From: Hevea brasiliensis
Taxonomy: Eukaryota; Streptophyta; Magnoliopsida; Malpighiales; Euphorbiaceae
Assembly: GCF_030052815.1 (NCBI RefSeq)
Contig: NC_079499.1
Span: 73,175,760 to 73,239,759 of the forward strand
Reading direction: 5' to 3'
Length of the DNA stretch: 64,000 nt
In this document: positions 33,965-45,655 of the stretch, in pieces
Layout of the letters: each line of letters begins with the position of its first letter
Numbering within the stretch: the stretch's first letter is position 1
The notes under the pieces: model-generated
The model's database searches: none
Told to the model about the DNA's origin: nothing
Seen by the model: only the letters and a program-made list of their open reading frames with translations
Program-made: the position numbers and the translations under genes

Positions 33965-36063
33965 TGAAGGAACGGAAGCGTGAAAAACACAAGATTATAC
34001 CATTGAATTCAAAAATTTTCACCTAGGGTCACATGCACCATGCAAGATTTATTTTTATCTATTTGATTTCAATGATAAACAACATATTAAAACTCTTTTA
34101 ATATGTTTTTTGGATCTGTATTTGCCATTTAAGATTTTAAAATTAATCAGATTAATTTTAGAACCCTAGATTAAATCAAGAACGATTACACTAACCTCTT
34201 GATGTGCCAAGATGTCTGCGCTTTGAGATTCATCTTCGTGACACGGATGTTGTCCATCTAGCTTTTCCACACCAAGAACCCCTAGGGCAGCCCTTGAACA
34301 GCTTCTAAAGCCTTTTCTATTAATTAGAAATTCAAGTTCTGCCTTTTAAGCGATTAGAGATGTAAACAGGACACTAGAAACAATTTCTAGCGTTCTTAAT
34401 TCAAGAGATTGATGGCTAATCTCTTTGAATTGATGAGAGATGAAGAGAAATAGCTGGAGAGGCTCAAAGTGGCGTGACAATTGAGAGGAGAGGCTGCTGG
34501 TTCTGTTTTCTTTTCATAACCACACTTAAATAGCTAGGTTAACACATTAAACCCTCGCCACATGTCACCTTTGATTAGCTCTAGGTTTAAGTGACCCAAT
34601 CACATTGTGCCAAGTGTCAAACCAATATGTAATCTTGATTTTAATCATCTTACATGATTAAAAAACATTTGGCAAGCTTATGTGTTATGACATGTGTCTG
34701 CATATCATGTTGCCACGTTTCACAATGTTAAATGACCAAAATGCCCCTTTGTCTTAATTTTGAGTTCTTAACCCAAAATAATTATTTTCTTCTTCTAATT
34801 AATTTATATCAAATATAAATTAATTAATTAATCTCTATTAATTTCTCATCAATTAAATTCATATTTAAACACTTTAAATATAAATTTAATTTATACTACA
34901 CATCCAATAATCTAGATTTGGTTTCAAATCATGCTAGGGACTTTGCAATTTAATTGCAAACCAAATCTAATTAATTAATCAATTAAACTCTTTAATTAAT
35001 TAATTAAATCATATTTAAATAGGTGATAACTTGTGTATGTGTGTGACTTACTAGGCTCATCACTAATTGGCAATGAGACATGATATCAACTCTTAATATC
35101 ATCAGAACTCTTTCTTACCATAAATGATTTCTCTAAATCATTTTATGAACCGCATAGACCATGGTTAACACCTAGCATAGCATGCCATGGCCACCCAATT
35201 AGTAATAAGGTTTACCTTAAATGAACCTATAATCATATGTTACCATGCACTAGAATCTCTCTGCATAAAAATCCCAACTCAAGCTGGAGTCATGGTTTAT
35301 GTCAAACTCCATTTGCTATGAATATTATGTTCTCTTTTAATTCCAGTTCTTGATTAAAAGATTTTTCTCATCAGAAACTATTTTCTGAATAAATCTATCT
35401 GTCCTGGCTAGGAACTTGAAACATCAAGAACAATTAAATGAACATAGGATTTTAACTCTATTTACTTAGAGGAACAGATTCCTTCTTGATCAACACCTAC
35501 CTCCATATATAACTAGCAGGAGCCAACACATGCCCATATACCCATACATAGTACAAGTATGAAAGCAGTATCAAACTCAAACTACCTATATACAAGATAA
35601 CTGTGCTATCTCAGGTCTAAAGATTATATGCACTGATATGATTTATGACAAAACATTGACAAGAGTAAACTCCATGTGCTTGTCATAAGTGTCACTGGTT
35701 CGGCCTACTTATCATTTATAAGTGCCTATCAAGTTTGTTATATGGCATGAGACTCACCATTCCATCTTATTTATATCTCATATAAATAACTTGGGAACAA
35801 ACATGAATATAATCTTTCTAGATAAGTCATGTCCTTATTATGAAGTATCCTCGATTGTGAACCTATTTATGATACTTTGTGCTAGAAATATTGTCACTCA
35901 TTTTCTTAACAACTTAAGAATAATATTTCTAACAAAATATCAATGGACCTTTTCTATTACACATAAATATATTATGTAAACGGAAAAGTGGAAATGCCTT
36001 TTATTATTAAAAATATGTACAAGATACATACTAAATGATATGCTCTAGGGCATACTACTAACA
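33965..36063 (-). mobile_element. Copia F 3' LTR
   Basis: 2,099 bp from TGAAGGAACGG to ACTACTAACA (plus strand), nearly identical to 41401-43496. The PPT lies to its right (minus: AGTCGGAGAT at 36064-36073). A TATTTAA box on the minus strand (34526-34532) is a candidate promoter. Confidence 0.9.
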
Positions 36064-36080
36064 ATCTCCGACTAGCACTA
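36064..36080 (-). other. Copia F polypurine tract
   Basis: The minus strand reads TGCTAGTCGGAGAT directly before TGTTAGTAG, the LTR start. This is the usual Copia PPT form. Confidence 0.65.
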
Positions 36081-36860
36081 GAGCCATTCATTACAATATC
36101 TTAGACCCATCTTCTCAAGATGTCAGTCTAACTGAGCTTATGACAAAGGCTTAGTGAATGGATCAGCTGAATTTTTCAGCTGATGTTATTTTTCTGCATG
36201 ACTATATCGCCTTGCCCAACTATATCTCTGATAATGTGATAGTGCCTTTCTATGTGTTTGGATTTTGGGTGAGACCTTAGTTCCTTAGCCTACATGACTG
36301 CTCCATTGTTGTCACAGTGTAATGGAACTGCTGACTCAATGGAAGGAACTACTGTAAGTTCTGTCACGAACTTCTTTATCCAAATGACTTCTTTTGCAAA
36401 GATTCGATGCAAAGAATATACTCACCTCAATAGTGGAATCTGCAATGCGTGCTCGCTTGGAACTCTTCCAACCGATCGCACCTCCATTACAAATGAACAC
36501 ATATCTAGAGGTAGACTTTCTATCATCAATATCCGATTGGAAATCGTAATCAGATAACCATCCAATTGCAAGTCTCCACTCCATAAATCAAGAATAAATC
36601 CTTAGTTCTTCTCAAGTACTTAAGGATATTCTTGATACTATCCATGTTCCAAACTCGGATTGGATTGATACCGCTAGTCAAACTAACAAAGATATGCGAT
36701 ATCCGCCTAGTACACAACATTGCATACATTAAACTTCCAATAGCCAAGCATATGGAATCCTGGCCATCTTATCTCTTTCTCCAGGTGTCTTTGGAGACAT
36801 CTCTTTAGAAAGGTGGATACCATGTCTCACTGGTAACAATCCTCTCTTGGAATCAAGCAT
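36074..36860 (-). pseudogene. Copia F RNase H domain and pol C-terminus (broken)
   Basis: The minus strand shows GSLMYAMLCTRR (about 36700), a VWNMDSIKNILKYLRRTKD segment, then SDYDFQSDIDDRKSTSRYVF and GGAIGWKSSK (36400-36545), ADSTIEVS, and further on HPKSKHIERHYHIIRD and the end of pol (about 36160-36260). This is the RNase H that removes the RNA template during reverse transcription. Frame changes separate the pieces near 36560 and 36340. Confidence 0.8.
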
Positions 36861-36861
36861 G

Positions 36862-37714
36862 TTAAATCTCTTTAACACCTTTTCCAAGTATAGACTTTGG
36901 GATAAACCAATTATTCTTTCGCTCTATCTCTATAGATGCGAATCCCAAGAATATAGGTTGCCTCCCTAAGTCTTTCATGGAGAATGTATTTGACAACCAT
37001 ACCTTTATAGTTGTCAACATACCCGTATCATTACCCATCAACAAGATGTCATCCACATATAAGACAAGGAAAGTGATAGCACTGTCACTAACCTTCTTAT
37101 ATACACATGGCTCATCATCATTTTTGATAAACCCAAAAGATTTAATGGCTTCATACAAACGGATGTTCCAACTCCTCAAGCTTGTTTCAACCCATAAATT
37201 GATCGCGTGAGCTTGCATACCTTGGAACCATCTTGGGAGTCAAATCCCCTAGGTTGTTCCATGAAAATGTTTTCTTCAATATATCCATTGAGAAAAGCTG
37301 TTTTGACATCCATCTGCCAAATCTCATAATCATAGTATGCAGCTATTGCTAATAAAATGCTAATTGATTGAAGCATGGCAACAAAGTAGAAAGTCTCCTC
37401 ATAGTCTATTCCTTGCCTTTGGCGAAACCCTTTCACTACTAGCCTTGCCTTATAGGTCTCTACCTTTCCATCGTAACCAATTTTCTTCTTGAAAACCCAT
37501 TTGTTCCCTATAGGTACAATACCTTCAGTGTGGTCAATAAGATCCCAAACTTGATTCTTATACATGGAATCAATCTCGATTTCATAGCATCAATCCATTT
37601 TGAAGAGTCTATATCCGATATAGCTTCTTCATAGGTAAGTGGATCATCTCCATGATCTACTTCTTCATGAGTAGACAACTCTTGTTCTTCTTCATGAAGA
37701 AAACCATATCTCAC
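36862..37714 (-). pseudogene. Copia F reverse transcriptase (frameshifted)
   Basis: Begins with PLTYEEAISDIDSSKWIDAM (about 37570-37640), shifts, then NQVWDLIDHTEGIVPIGNKW with KARLVVKGFRQRQGIDYEET and QMDVKTAFLNGYIEENI (37180-37565), ending SIYGLKQA. A shift near 37178 follows, where the usual RSW is disrupted. The next frame holds FGFIKNDDEPCVYKK and the catalytic YVDDILLMGND (36862-37218). This is the RVT_2 family of Copia elements, and the catalytic aspartates are present. As given it cannot yield one protein. Confidence 0.85.
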
Positions 37715-37849
37715 CGTGGGTGAGATACCCCGGTTGTTCTACGAGGAACAAATTGTAGATGTTTCATCAATGGGTATAGGTTGACTAGATGGATCTATAT
37801 CCATCCGACCATTGGTTGGTCGAATTCTCCAATTCTAACTCTATTTGCC

Positions 37850-38760
37850 TTCCTTTGCCTCCTTCTTAAACAAATTGTTGTTCAAGAAATGTGGCATCTC
37901 TACTTATCACAACTTTTGTGAAGTAGGCAATAAAAATAATATCCAAAACTATCTTTTGGATATCCAACAAATCGACCTCTTTCTCGATCCGGTCTCCAAT
38001 TTATCGTTGTCACTTTTTGATATAAGTCGGACAACCCCAAATCTTAACATGCTTAAGACTTGGTTTTCTTCCATGCCATATCTCATAAGGTGTGGAAGAA
38101 ACTGATTTTGATGGAATCCTATTCAATATATAAAGTTGATTCTAATGCAAATCCTCAAAAGGAGGAGATTGGCATATCAAGATAGCTCATCATACTATGT
38201 ACCATATCCAATAAGGTACGATTTCTCCTTTCAGATACACCATCTGTGTGTGGCGTTCTGGAGGAGTCACCGAGAAACAATGCCATGCTCTCTCAAGTAT
38301 TCATCAAATTCAAGACTCAAATATTCACCTCCACGATCCGATCAAGAGCTTTAATACTTTTTCTGCTTTGATTTTCTACTTGATTTAAATTCCTTAAACT
38401 TTTCAAAGGATTCATGTTTGTATTTCATCAAATACAAATACCCAAACCTTGATTTATCATCAAGAAAGGTAATAAAATAATGAAAGCCCTCTAGCCATTT
38501 CTTTAAATGGACCACATACATCACTATGTATTAGTTCCAAAATATTTTCACTCTTAGCCCTTGTCCAACAAAGGGTGATCTAGTCATTTTGCCTTGAAGG
38601 CAAGATTCACAAGTTGAGTAGGCTCAGAGCCCAATGAGGATAAAATCCCCATTTTCTCCAGCTTTTGCAATCCTATCTTCCGCAACATGATATAACCTTA
38701 AGTGCCAAATATATTTTGAACTTGAGTTGGTTTTCACCATGGCATTGCATTCATTTAGAT
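37850..38760 (-). pseudogene. Copia F pre-integrase and integrase (broken)
   Basis: Pieces on the minus strand: YIWHLRLYHVAEDRIAK (about 38670-38730), the gag pre-integrase segment; then the integrase core with DRGGEYLSLEFDEYLREHG (about 38280-38340), and SERRNRTLLDM (about 38205-38240) carrying the catalytic glutamate; then TPYEIWHGRKPSLKHVKIWG (about 38040-38100) and VVISRDATFL (about 37885-37915). These are typical Copia integrase blocks in the right order. The first catalytic aspartate block (about 38400-38560) is degraded. Several small indels move the frame. Confidence 0.75.
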
Positions 38761-38776
38761 TGCTATACTCGCCGTT

Positions 38777-38854
38777 GGAAACACTTTCTTCCGGCAATGG
38801 AAACACTTTCTGTTGGTAATGGAAACACTTTCCTGCTAAGGTGGAGACACTTTC
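38777..38854 (-). repeat. 22-bp tandem repeats in the zinc-knuckle region of F
   Basis: Four units containing GGAAAGTGTTTCCA (minus strand), at 22, 22 and 21 bp spacing. The first codes for the knuckle start GKCFH. Because 22 is not a multiple of three, each unit changes the frame. Copia A has the start of the same expansion; Copia B has one unit and a normal continuation. Confidence 0.8.
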
Positions 38855-38888
38855 CTTTGCCTTTATCGCCTTTAGTCTTCCTTTCTGC

Positions 38889-39617
38889 TTAGCTATTTTC
38901 TTGAAGGACTGTAAACTGAGGTTTCTTTTTCTTATTGCCCTTCTTCTTGTTGGACTTTCCAGCAGAAGAAGATGCAACCAAAGCTACCTCTTTTCCTTTA
39001 TTGCCTGGCATATTCTTTTGGGCAATAACCTGCATGTTGAGTAATTCAACTAAGGTGCATTCCTGTTTAGTCATATGGAAATTTGTCACAAAATTTCCAA
39101 AAGACTCAGGAAGGGACTGAAGGATCAAATCCGTTTGTAGTTGGAAATCCATGTTGAAGTCAAGATGTTCCAACTGCTCAATCAGCCGAATCATCTTGTG
39201 GACATGATCCCTAACATTCTGTCCCTCAGACATCCTCATACGGAATAGCTGTCTAGATATCTCATACCTAGCATTCCTGCTGTGCTCACCATAAAACTCT
39301 TGTAGGTGAAGGAGGATCTCACTCGCACTCTACATGTTCTCATGTTGCTTCTGTAACTCATTACTCATAGAAGCAAGCATGTAACACTTAGCTCTCATAT
39401 CATGCTCCTTCCACTTGTCCAAAGTTTCATGTTCCTCTTGTGTGGCCTCTGGAGGTAATGGACCAGGAACATTTGAATCTAGAACATATCCTATATGTTC
39501 AAGGTTCAGGACAAGTTTCAAATTTCTTAGCCAATCAGACAGATTAGGTCCTGTCATCCTGTTGTGATCAAGTATTCTTGCAAGGATATTGGATGGTGGT
39601 GGTTGTTTTGTGCTCAT
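38889..39617 (-). pseudogene. Copia F gag (one stop codon)
   Basis: The frame begins MSTKQPPPSNILARILDH at 39617 and runs in one phase to about 38889. It carries LTGPNLSDWLRNL-like residues (here M for L), YMLASMSNELQKQHENM, then an amber codon (39330-39332) where A and B have CAG, followed by ARYEISRQLFRMRMSEGQ, DHVHKMIRLIEQLEHLDF, SLPESFGNFVTNFHMTK and a Lys-rich tail. This is the Copia gag of the UBN2 / Retrotran_gag_2 type. It is the particle protein that packages the element's RNA. After the tail the frame shifts into the repeated zinc-knuckle region. Confidence 0.85.
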
Positions 39618-40802
39618 TTTAATCAGAAAATTAACTGCAGAAAATAACCAGATTAATTAGTAAATGTATCATGTAATTAACCAAAATGATTATGATCTTT
39701 TAATCAAATTGGTCCTCCCACTAACTTAGCGAATCCTACACTTCCAAAGTAGAAAACGGAAATCCTAGTTGGATGGATTTCTAGTGGGTGATTGAATTCT
39801 TATAATTCTATTGATCATCCTCAGGTACATCCATTATTGGAATTACAATAAACTATAAGTGAGCAACTCCTTGCCCATCACATCTCATGTGAGGTTCAAT
39901 CCTTTACCTAGCCCCTAATGCTCAAAATCTCAGGTACATCCATTATTGACTTATCTTGCATTAGTTAAGTTGATCCCATTGAGCCAGTAATTATGCAAAT
40001 AATTTTAATGTCCTCAGGTACATCCAATATTGGCCACCAAACCATTTACATATTTACAACATCTCATGCTTAACAATTATTCTTAAGAAAATCTCTTAAA
40101 TTAATTGCATCTCATGCAACTATTTAAAATTTCTTAAAATAATTGCCCCAATGGAGGGCTTATGTTATAATTACTTTAATTATAGCATTTCCAACTTAAT
40201 CATTTGTTTGGAAGATTTTATAGCCATCCTAATTACTATTAAGGTCTCACTTTGCACATTATCCATTTATCATGCATATAACATATAATTGCATACATTC
40301 CCATACATCTCATGCATTCATGGATATGCAGTAAATATGGTATGATCATGGACTTTCTAAGGGATTCAATTCTGAGCCACCAAGAATTGAATCAGGGCAT
40401 TCCTAGGTGCATTTCATTCATTCATTTTACAAGAGTTGCTGAAGGAGTACATAATCAACACTTGATATTGAATTCCTCCCACTGGTCCCACCAATGCTCT
40501 TGACCTCCTTGAACTTCTTGCAATCCAATATTACATAGTAATCCTTGGCATACCAAGGCGAATTTACAAGAACTTAAATAAATGAAATTACAACCCAAAA
40601 ATATTACAAACTTAATAATACATGCCCAAAATAAATTAAAATAAATTAATTAATTTACAATCCCAAAGAAACATAAAAGAAATAAATCCAATCACATTGG
40701 TCTTTTATAGTCCATGATCATCCATCATGCATATCACTATTTAACAATTAAATAAAACATACATTCTTAAATTAAATTGAATATCTCATATTCAACTTAA
40801 AA

Positions 40803-41136
40803 ATCCAGATTTGAATATGATTTAAATAAATTTAAAAATTCAGATTTGAATCTCATTCAAACAAATTTAAAAATTCAGATTTGAATCACATTCAAACAAC
40901 TTCCAAATGTCAGATTTGAATCACATTCAAACATTTTTTAAAAATCAGATTTGAATCACATTCAAATATTTTTAAAAATCAGATCTGAATTTTATTGAAT
41001 CAATTTTAAAAAATCAGATTTAAATATGATTCAAACAACTTTAAAAATTCAGATTTGAATCACATTCAAACAACTTTTAAAATTCAGATTTGAATCACAT
41101 TCAAACAATTTTTAAATTTCTGATTTGAATCATAAT
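40803..41136 (-). repeat. Dyad repeat array in Copia F leader
   Basis: Ten units of about 31-38 bp, each with TTTGAATGTGATTCAAA (two 7-bp arms round GTG) or a variant, then CTGA and an A/T stretch. The arrays in A (56938-57285) and B (61648-61985) match unit for unit. Confidence 0.85.
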
Positions 41137-41384
41137 TTAATTGTGTGATTAAAACAACTAATTAAACACTTTAATTAGTCAAAGAATAGGCCTTAGATCA
41201 TACAACAATTGCAGAATTAAAAGCCAAACCTTGAACCACCCAAGGAACCATTGTTGCCGCCACCAATGGTGGTTTCACCATGTGTGACGCCACATCTCAT
41301 GATCCAACCAGCAATGAATCTCTTGATCTCATGATCAAACACACAATTAAATTATATAATCAACAATCTAAATGGCAAATATAG

Positions 41385-41398
41385 TGGCTCTGAGACCA
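41385..41398 (-). other. Copia F primer-binding site
   Basis: TGGTCTCAGAGCCA on the minus strand, one base from TGGTATCAGAGCCA in A and B, complementary to the 3' end of initiator tRNA-Met. It lies two bases from the 5' LTR. Confidence 0.85.
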
Positions 41399-41400
41399 AT

Positions 41401-43496
41401 TGAAGGAACGGAAGCGTGAAAAACACAAGATTATACCATTGAATTCAAAAATTTTCACCTAGGGTCACATGCACCATGCAAGATTTATTTTTATCTATTT
41501 GATTTCAATGATAAACAACATATTAAAACTCTTTTAATATGTTTTTGGATCTGTATTTGCCATTTAAGATTTTAAAATTAATCAGATTAATTTTAGAACC
41601 CTAGATTAAATCAAGAACGATTACACTAACCTCTTGATGTGCTGCAGCATGTCTGCGCCTTTGAGATTCGTCTTCAGGACACCATATGTTGTCCCTCTAG
41701 CTTGTCCACACCAAGAACACCTATGGCAGCCCTTGAACAGCTTCTAAAGCCTTTTCTATTAATTAGAAATTCAAGTTCTGCCTTTTAAGCGATTAGAGAT
41801 GTAAACAGGACACTAGAAACAATTTCTAGCGTTCTTAATTCAAGAGATTGATGGCTAATCTCTTTGAATTGATGAGAGATGAAGAGAAATAGCTGGAGAG
41901 GCTCAAAGTGGCGTGACAATTGAGAGGAGAGGCTGCTGGTTATGTTTTCTTTTCATAACCACACTTAAATAGCTAGGTTAACACATTAAACCCTAGCCAC
42001 ATGTCACCTTTTGATTAGCTCTAGGTTTAAGTGACCCAATCACATTGTGCCAAGTGTCAAACCTATATTTAATCTTGATTTTAATCATCTTACATGATTA
42101 AAAATATTTGGCAAGCTTATGTGTTATGCCATGTGTCACCATCTCATGGTGCCACGTGTCACAATCGTGAAATGACCAAAATGCCCTCGTGTCTTAATTT
42201 TGAGTTCTTAACCCAAAATAATTATTTTCTTCTTCTAATTAATTTATATCAAATATAAATTAATTAATTAATCTCTATTAATTTTCCTCAATTAAATTCA
42301 TATTTAAACACATTAAATATAAATTTAATTTATACTACACATCCAATAATCTAGATTTGGTTTCAAGTCATGCTAGGGACTTTGCAATTTAATTGCAAAC
42401 CAAATCTATTTAATTAATCAATTAAACTCTTTAATTAATTAAATCATATTTAAATAGGTGATAACTTGTGTATGTGTGTGACTTACTAGGCTCATCACTA
42501 ATTGGCAATGAGACATGATATCAACTCTTAATATCATCAGAACTCTTTCTTACCATAAATGATTTTTCTAAATCATTTTATGAACCTCATTGACCATGGT
42601 TAATACCTAGCATAGCATGCCATGGCCACCCAATTAGTAATAAGGTTTACCTTAAATGAACCTATAATCATATGTTACCATGCACTAGAATCTCTCTACA
42701 TAAAATCCCAACTCAAGCCGAGTCATGGTTTATGTCAAACTCCATTTGCTATGAATATTATGTTCTCTTTTAATTCCAGTTCTTGATTAAAAGATTTTTC
42801 TCATCAGAAACTCTTTTCTGAATAAATCTATCTGTCCTGGCCAGGAACTTGAAACATCAAGAACAATTAAATGAACATAGGATTTTAACTCTATTTACTT
42901 AGAGGAACATATTCCTTCTTGATCAACACCTACCTCCATATATAACTAGCAGGAGCCGACACATGCCCATATACCCATACATGGTACAAGTATGAAAGCA
43001 GTATCAAACTCAAACTACCTATATACAAGATAACTGTGCTATCTCAGGTCTAAAGATTATATGCACTGATATGATTTATGACAAAACATTGACAAGAGTA
43101 AACTCCATGTGCTTGTCATAAGTGTCACTGGTTCGGCCTACTTATCATTTATAAGTGCCTATCAAGTTTGTTATATGGCATGAGACTCACCATTCCATCT
43201 TATTTATATCTCATATAAATAACTTGGGAACAAACATGAATATAATCTTTCTGGATAAGTCATGTCCTTATTATGAAGTATCCTCGATTGTGAACCTATT
43301 TATGATACTTTGTGCTAGAAATATTGTCACTCATTTTCTTAACAACTTAAGAATAATATTTCTAACAAAATATCAATGGACCTTTTCTATTACACATAAA
43401 TATATTATGTAAACGGAAAAGTGGAAATGCCTTTTATTATTAAAAATATGTACAAGATACATACTAAATGATATGCTCTAGGGCATACTACTAACA
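41401..43496 (-). mobile_element. Copia F 5' LTR
   Basis: 2,096 bp, near-identical to 33965-36063. A TATTTAA box on the minus strand (41975-41981) is a candidate promoter. Confidence 0.9.
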
Positions 43497-43501
43497 CTAT
43501 T
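43497..43501. repeat. Target-site duplication of F, right copy
   Basis: CTATT, pairing with 33960-33964. Confidence 0.9.
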
Positions 43502-45655
43502 CAAGTCAATTTATTGACTTTCTAAGGCTTAATAGGTATGAGAACTCTAACTTCACTCACATACCACATTTTGGTTACCAATTTTCATGGTTTTGGTGGT
43601 TTTCTCAAAACTTAGGTCTTCTAGGCAAAATTACAAATTTTCAGTTTTGGTGTCTTAGGTTACACTGTTCCATTGGCCATTTTATTGTTAGAATTTGGTA
43701 AAATTTTCTTCACAGAAAATGTTCTCTATTGTATTAAATTTATTCTCCTTTTTGAATCACTCCAATTAGAATTTTGTAGCTCAGGTTATAGCCATTTGAA
43801 TCATGGCTGCCGGATTAGACTTAACCCAGATTTCTGGGCACCAAACTGGTTCTGGCAGTTTTAGGTCACCAAATTTGGGTGGCCAAATGAGTTAGTTAAG
43901 TGCATAATTTAGATTTTTGTTCTTCATGAATGTTTTAGGTCTATATCTCAGCTGTCCACTGGTAAAATTTCAGGTCATTTAGACCTGCCTAACTCAAGTT
44001 ATGGCCAAATGAACAAACTGTTCATTTGGTCATTTTTATACAGGTCAGACCGAAAATTTCTGGATTTGGTCAATTTGTTCACAAGGTTTTGGTCACTTTT
44101 TGGGCATGATTCCTAAATGAAAATTGTGTCATTTTGTGTCTATTTTCATTCCCAATTGGTCTCATACCAATTGGACTTGTAAATTTTCAGCTTTGGTTCC
44201 TCAAAAGGACCTTGGTCCTGCTGCCTGCAGCATGACCACATTGAATCCAAATTTAACTTCAATTCAAACACTTCCAACACACTTCATTTGGTCACAAATG
44301 ACCATTTCTCACTTCAAACTAGGTCAAACTTATCATTTGACCAATTCTCAAAATTTTGTCTCCCAAACCCTAGGTCCAAATCCCTAACTCATAATTTTTG
44401 TTACATTTTATTAATTCAACACATATAAACTTACTTACTCAACTCATTCAAGCTCATTTTTACTTTTAATTCAATCAAATACATGCAATTCTCACCCCTA
44501 CCTAGGCTGGACGAATTTACTCTTGTCCCCCAAGGATGTTTTCATTTCATTTTAAGCATATTTATGAGTTTTTTATGCTATAAATACATTGATTAAACTA
44601 AAAATTTGAAGTGAATTTACTAACCTTGAGTGCAGAATTTTCTTCTTCCTTTCCTTCAAGTTTTCTTTTCTTTCTTTCCCTTGGATCTTGTTTTCTAGTT
44701 GCCCAAACAAGTTTTATCTATGGTAGGACAATTTTCTATGGTGAGGTTTTTGGGTTTTTCGAGCTCAAAGATGAGCTTTCATGGAGGCTTTAAGGGTGAG
44801 AGAGCTTTGGGAGAAAGAGAGAAAGAGAGCTACGGAAATGGAAGAAGATGGGTCTTTTTATTTTATTTTATTTTTTATTTTATGTGTATTTATGCAAAAT
44901 TTGACTTAGTCAAATTGGTTAATTAAATTGAAATGAATTTTGATGTCATATCTTATGTCATTTGGTGATGTCATTATTCAATTTTCTCTTTTTTTTCCTT
45001 TCTTTTATGTGTTTTTAAAATATTTAGTAAGACAAAATTATTCTAAAATTTAAAATTTTAATTATTAAGTTTATTGCTTCATGCATGATGTAATAAGCTT
45101 TTTCACCTTTTCCAAATTTTTTTCTTTTTCTTTTTCATATATTTTTCTTTAGTTCTTTAATTTAATTCTTGATTCCAAAATTTTCTTTTCTCCAATTTTA
45201 TTTGACAGTTAGGTCAGGGGTAAACTCTAGGGGTCAATTCACCAAATTGCCCCTCGCCAGTTTGACTCGGTTTACAAATAATTTAATATTTCTTTCGGGT
45301 CCCTAACCTAATTATTTGACCTGCTTAACAATTCTTTTTCATGATTTTCTCTTTTCCACTGTGTTCACAATAGTCCTAAGGACCGTGGCGTCACATTTTG
45401 CTGTTTGAAATTTGAGTTTAAATCGACTTTGTAATCCTTCCCGAGAAGGTCACCCATTGCTGTGACTTTCGGCTCATTTAACTTCTTATATTATGTTTTT
45501 CTTATTTATACTTAACTAATTATCAATTATTAATTATTTGTGTTTATGGCTTATCTAGTTGTCTTTAGTATGGTTCTAATTCTCTTAATTGTCCGGAGCG
45601 ACACCGGTCACTGAAACAGTTTAATTTACCAGACTATGCAAATAGGGATGTTACA
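43502..45655 (-). mobile_element. G1 LTR2, second segment
   Basis: Continues LTR2 after Copia F and aligns with 9369-11524 of LTR1. It ends GGGATGTTACA. On its right is a polypurine tract (minus: TTTAAAGGGGGGAGAAT), so LTR2 is at the same time the 3' LTR of a second internal region. Confidence 0.85.

Larger units (their letters stand above)
39618..41400 (-). other. Copia F untranslated leader
   Basis: A 1.78-kb leader between PBS and gag, unusually long. It contains a motif near TGGATGTACCTGAG three times (39822-39840, 39930-39948, 40014-40033) and the dyad array at 40803-41136. The leaders of A and B match it closely, which indicates a fixed family structure. Confidence 0.8.
33965..43496 (-). 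mobile_element. Element F: full-length Copia retrotransposon
   Basis: A 9,532-bp element with two LTRs of about 2.1 kb, a PBS, a leader of about 1.8 kb, gag, a zinc-knuckle region, integrase, RT, RNase H and a PPT, all on the minus strand, flanked by CTATT. The domain order (integrase before RT) identifies the Copia superfamily. The gag type and DIDDRKSTS RNase H motif resemble the Tork/Angela/TAR side of plant Copia, but the lineage cannot be fixed by eye. It is the same family as A and B. Small shifts break pol; gag has a single stop. Confidence 0.92.

Noticed and set aside
35722..35979. 85-codon frame repeated at 43155, 54654 and 59366
   Set aside because: It recurs because it lies in the Copia LTR. 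No coding evidence beyond LTR conservation.
40803..41136. CRISPR-like array or satellite DNA
   Set aside because: Spacing is irregular and spacers are not unique, and the array is confined to Copia leaders at a fixed place.
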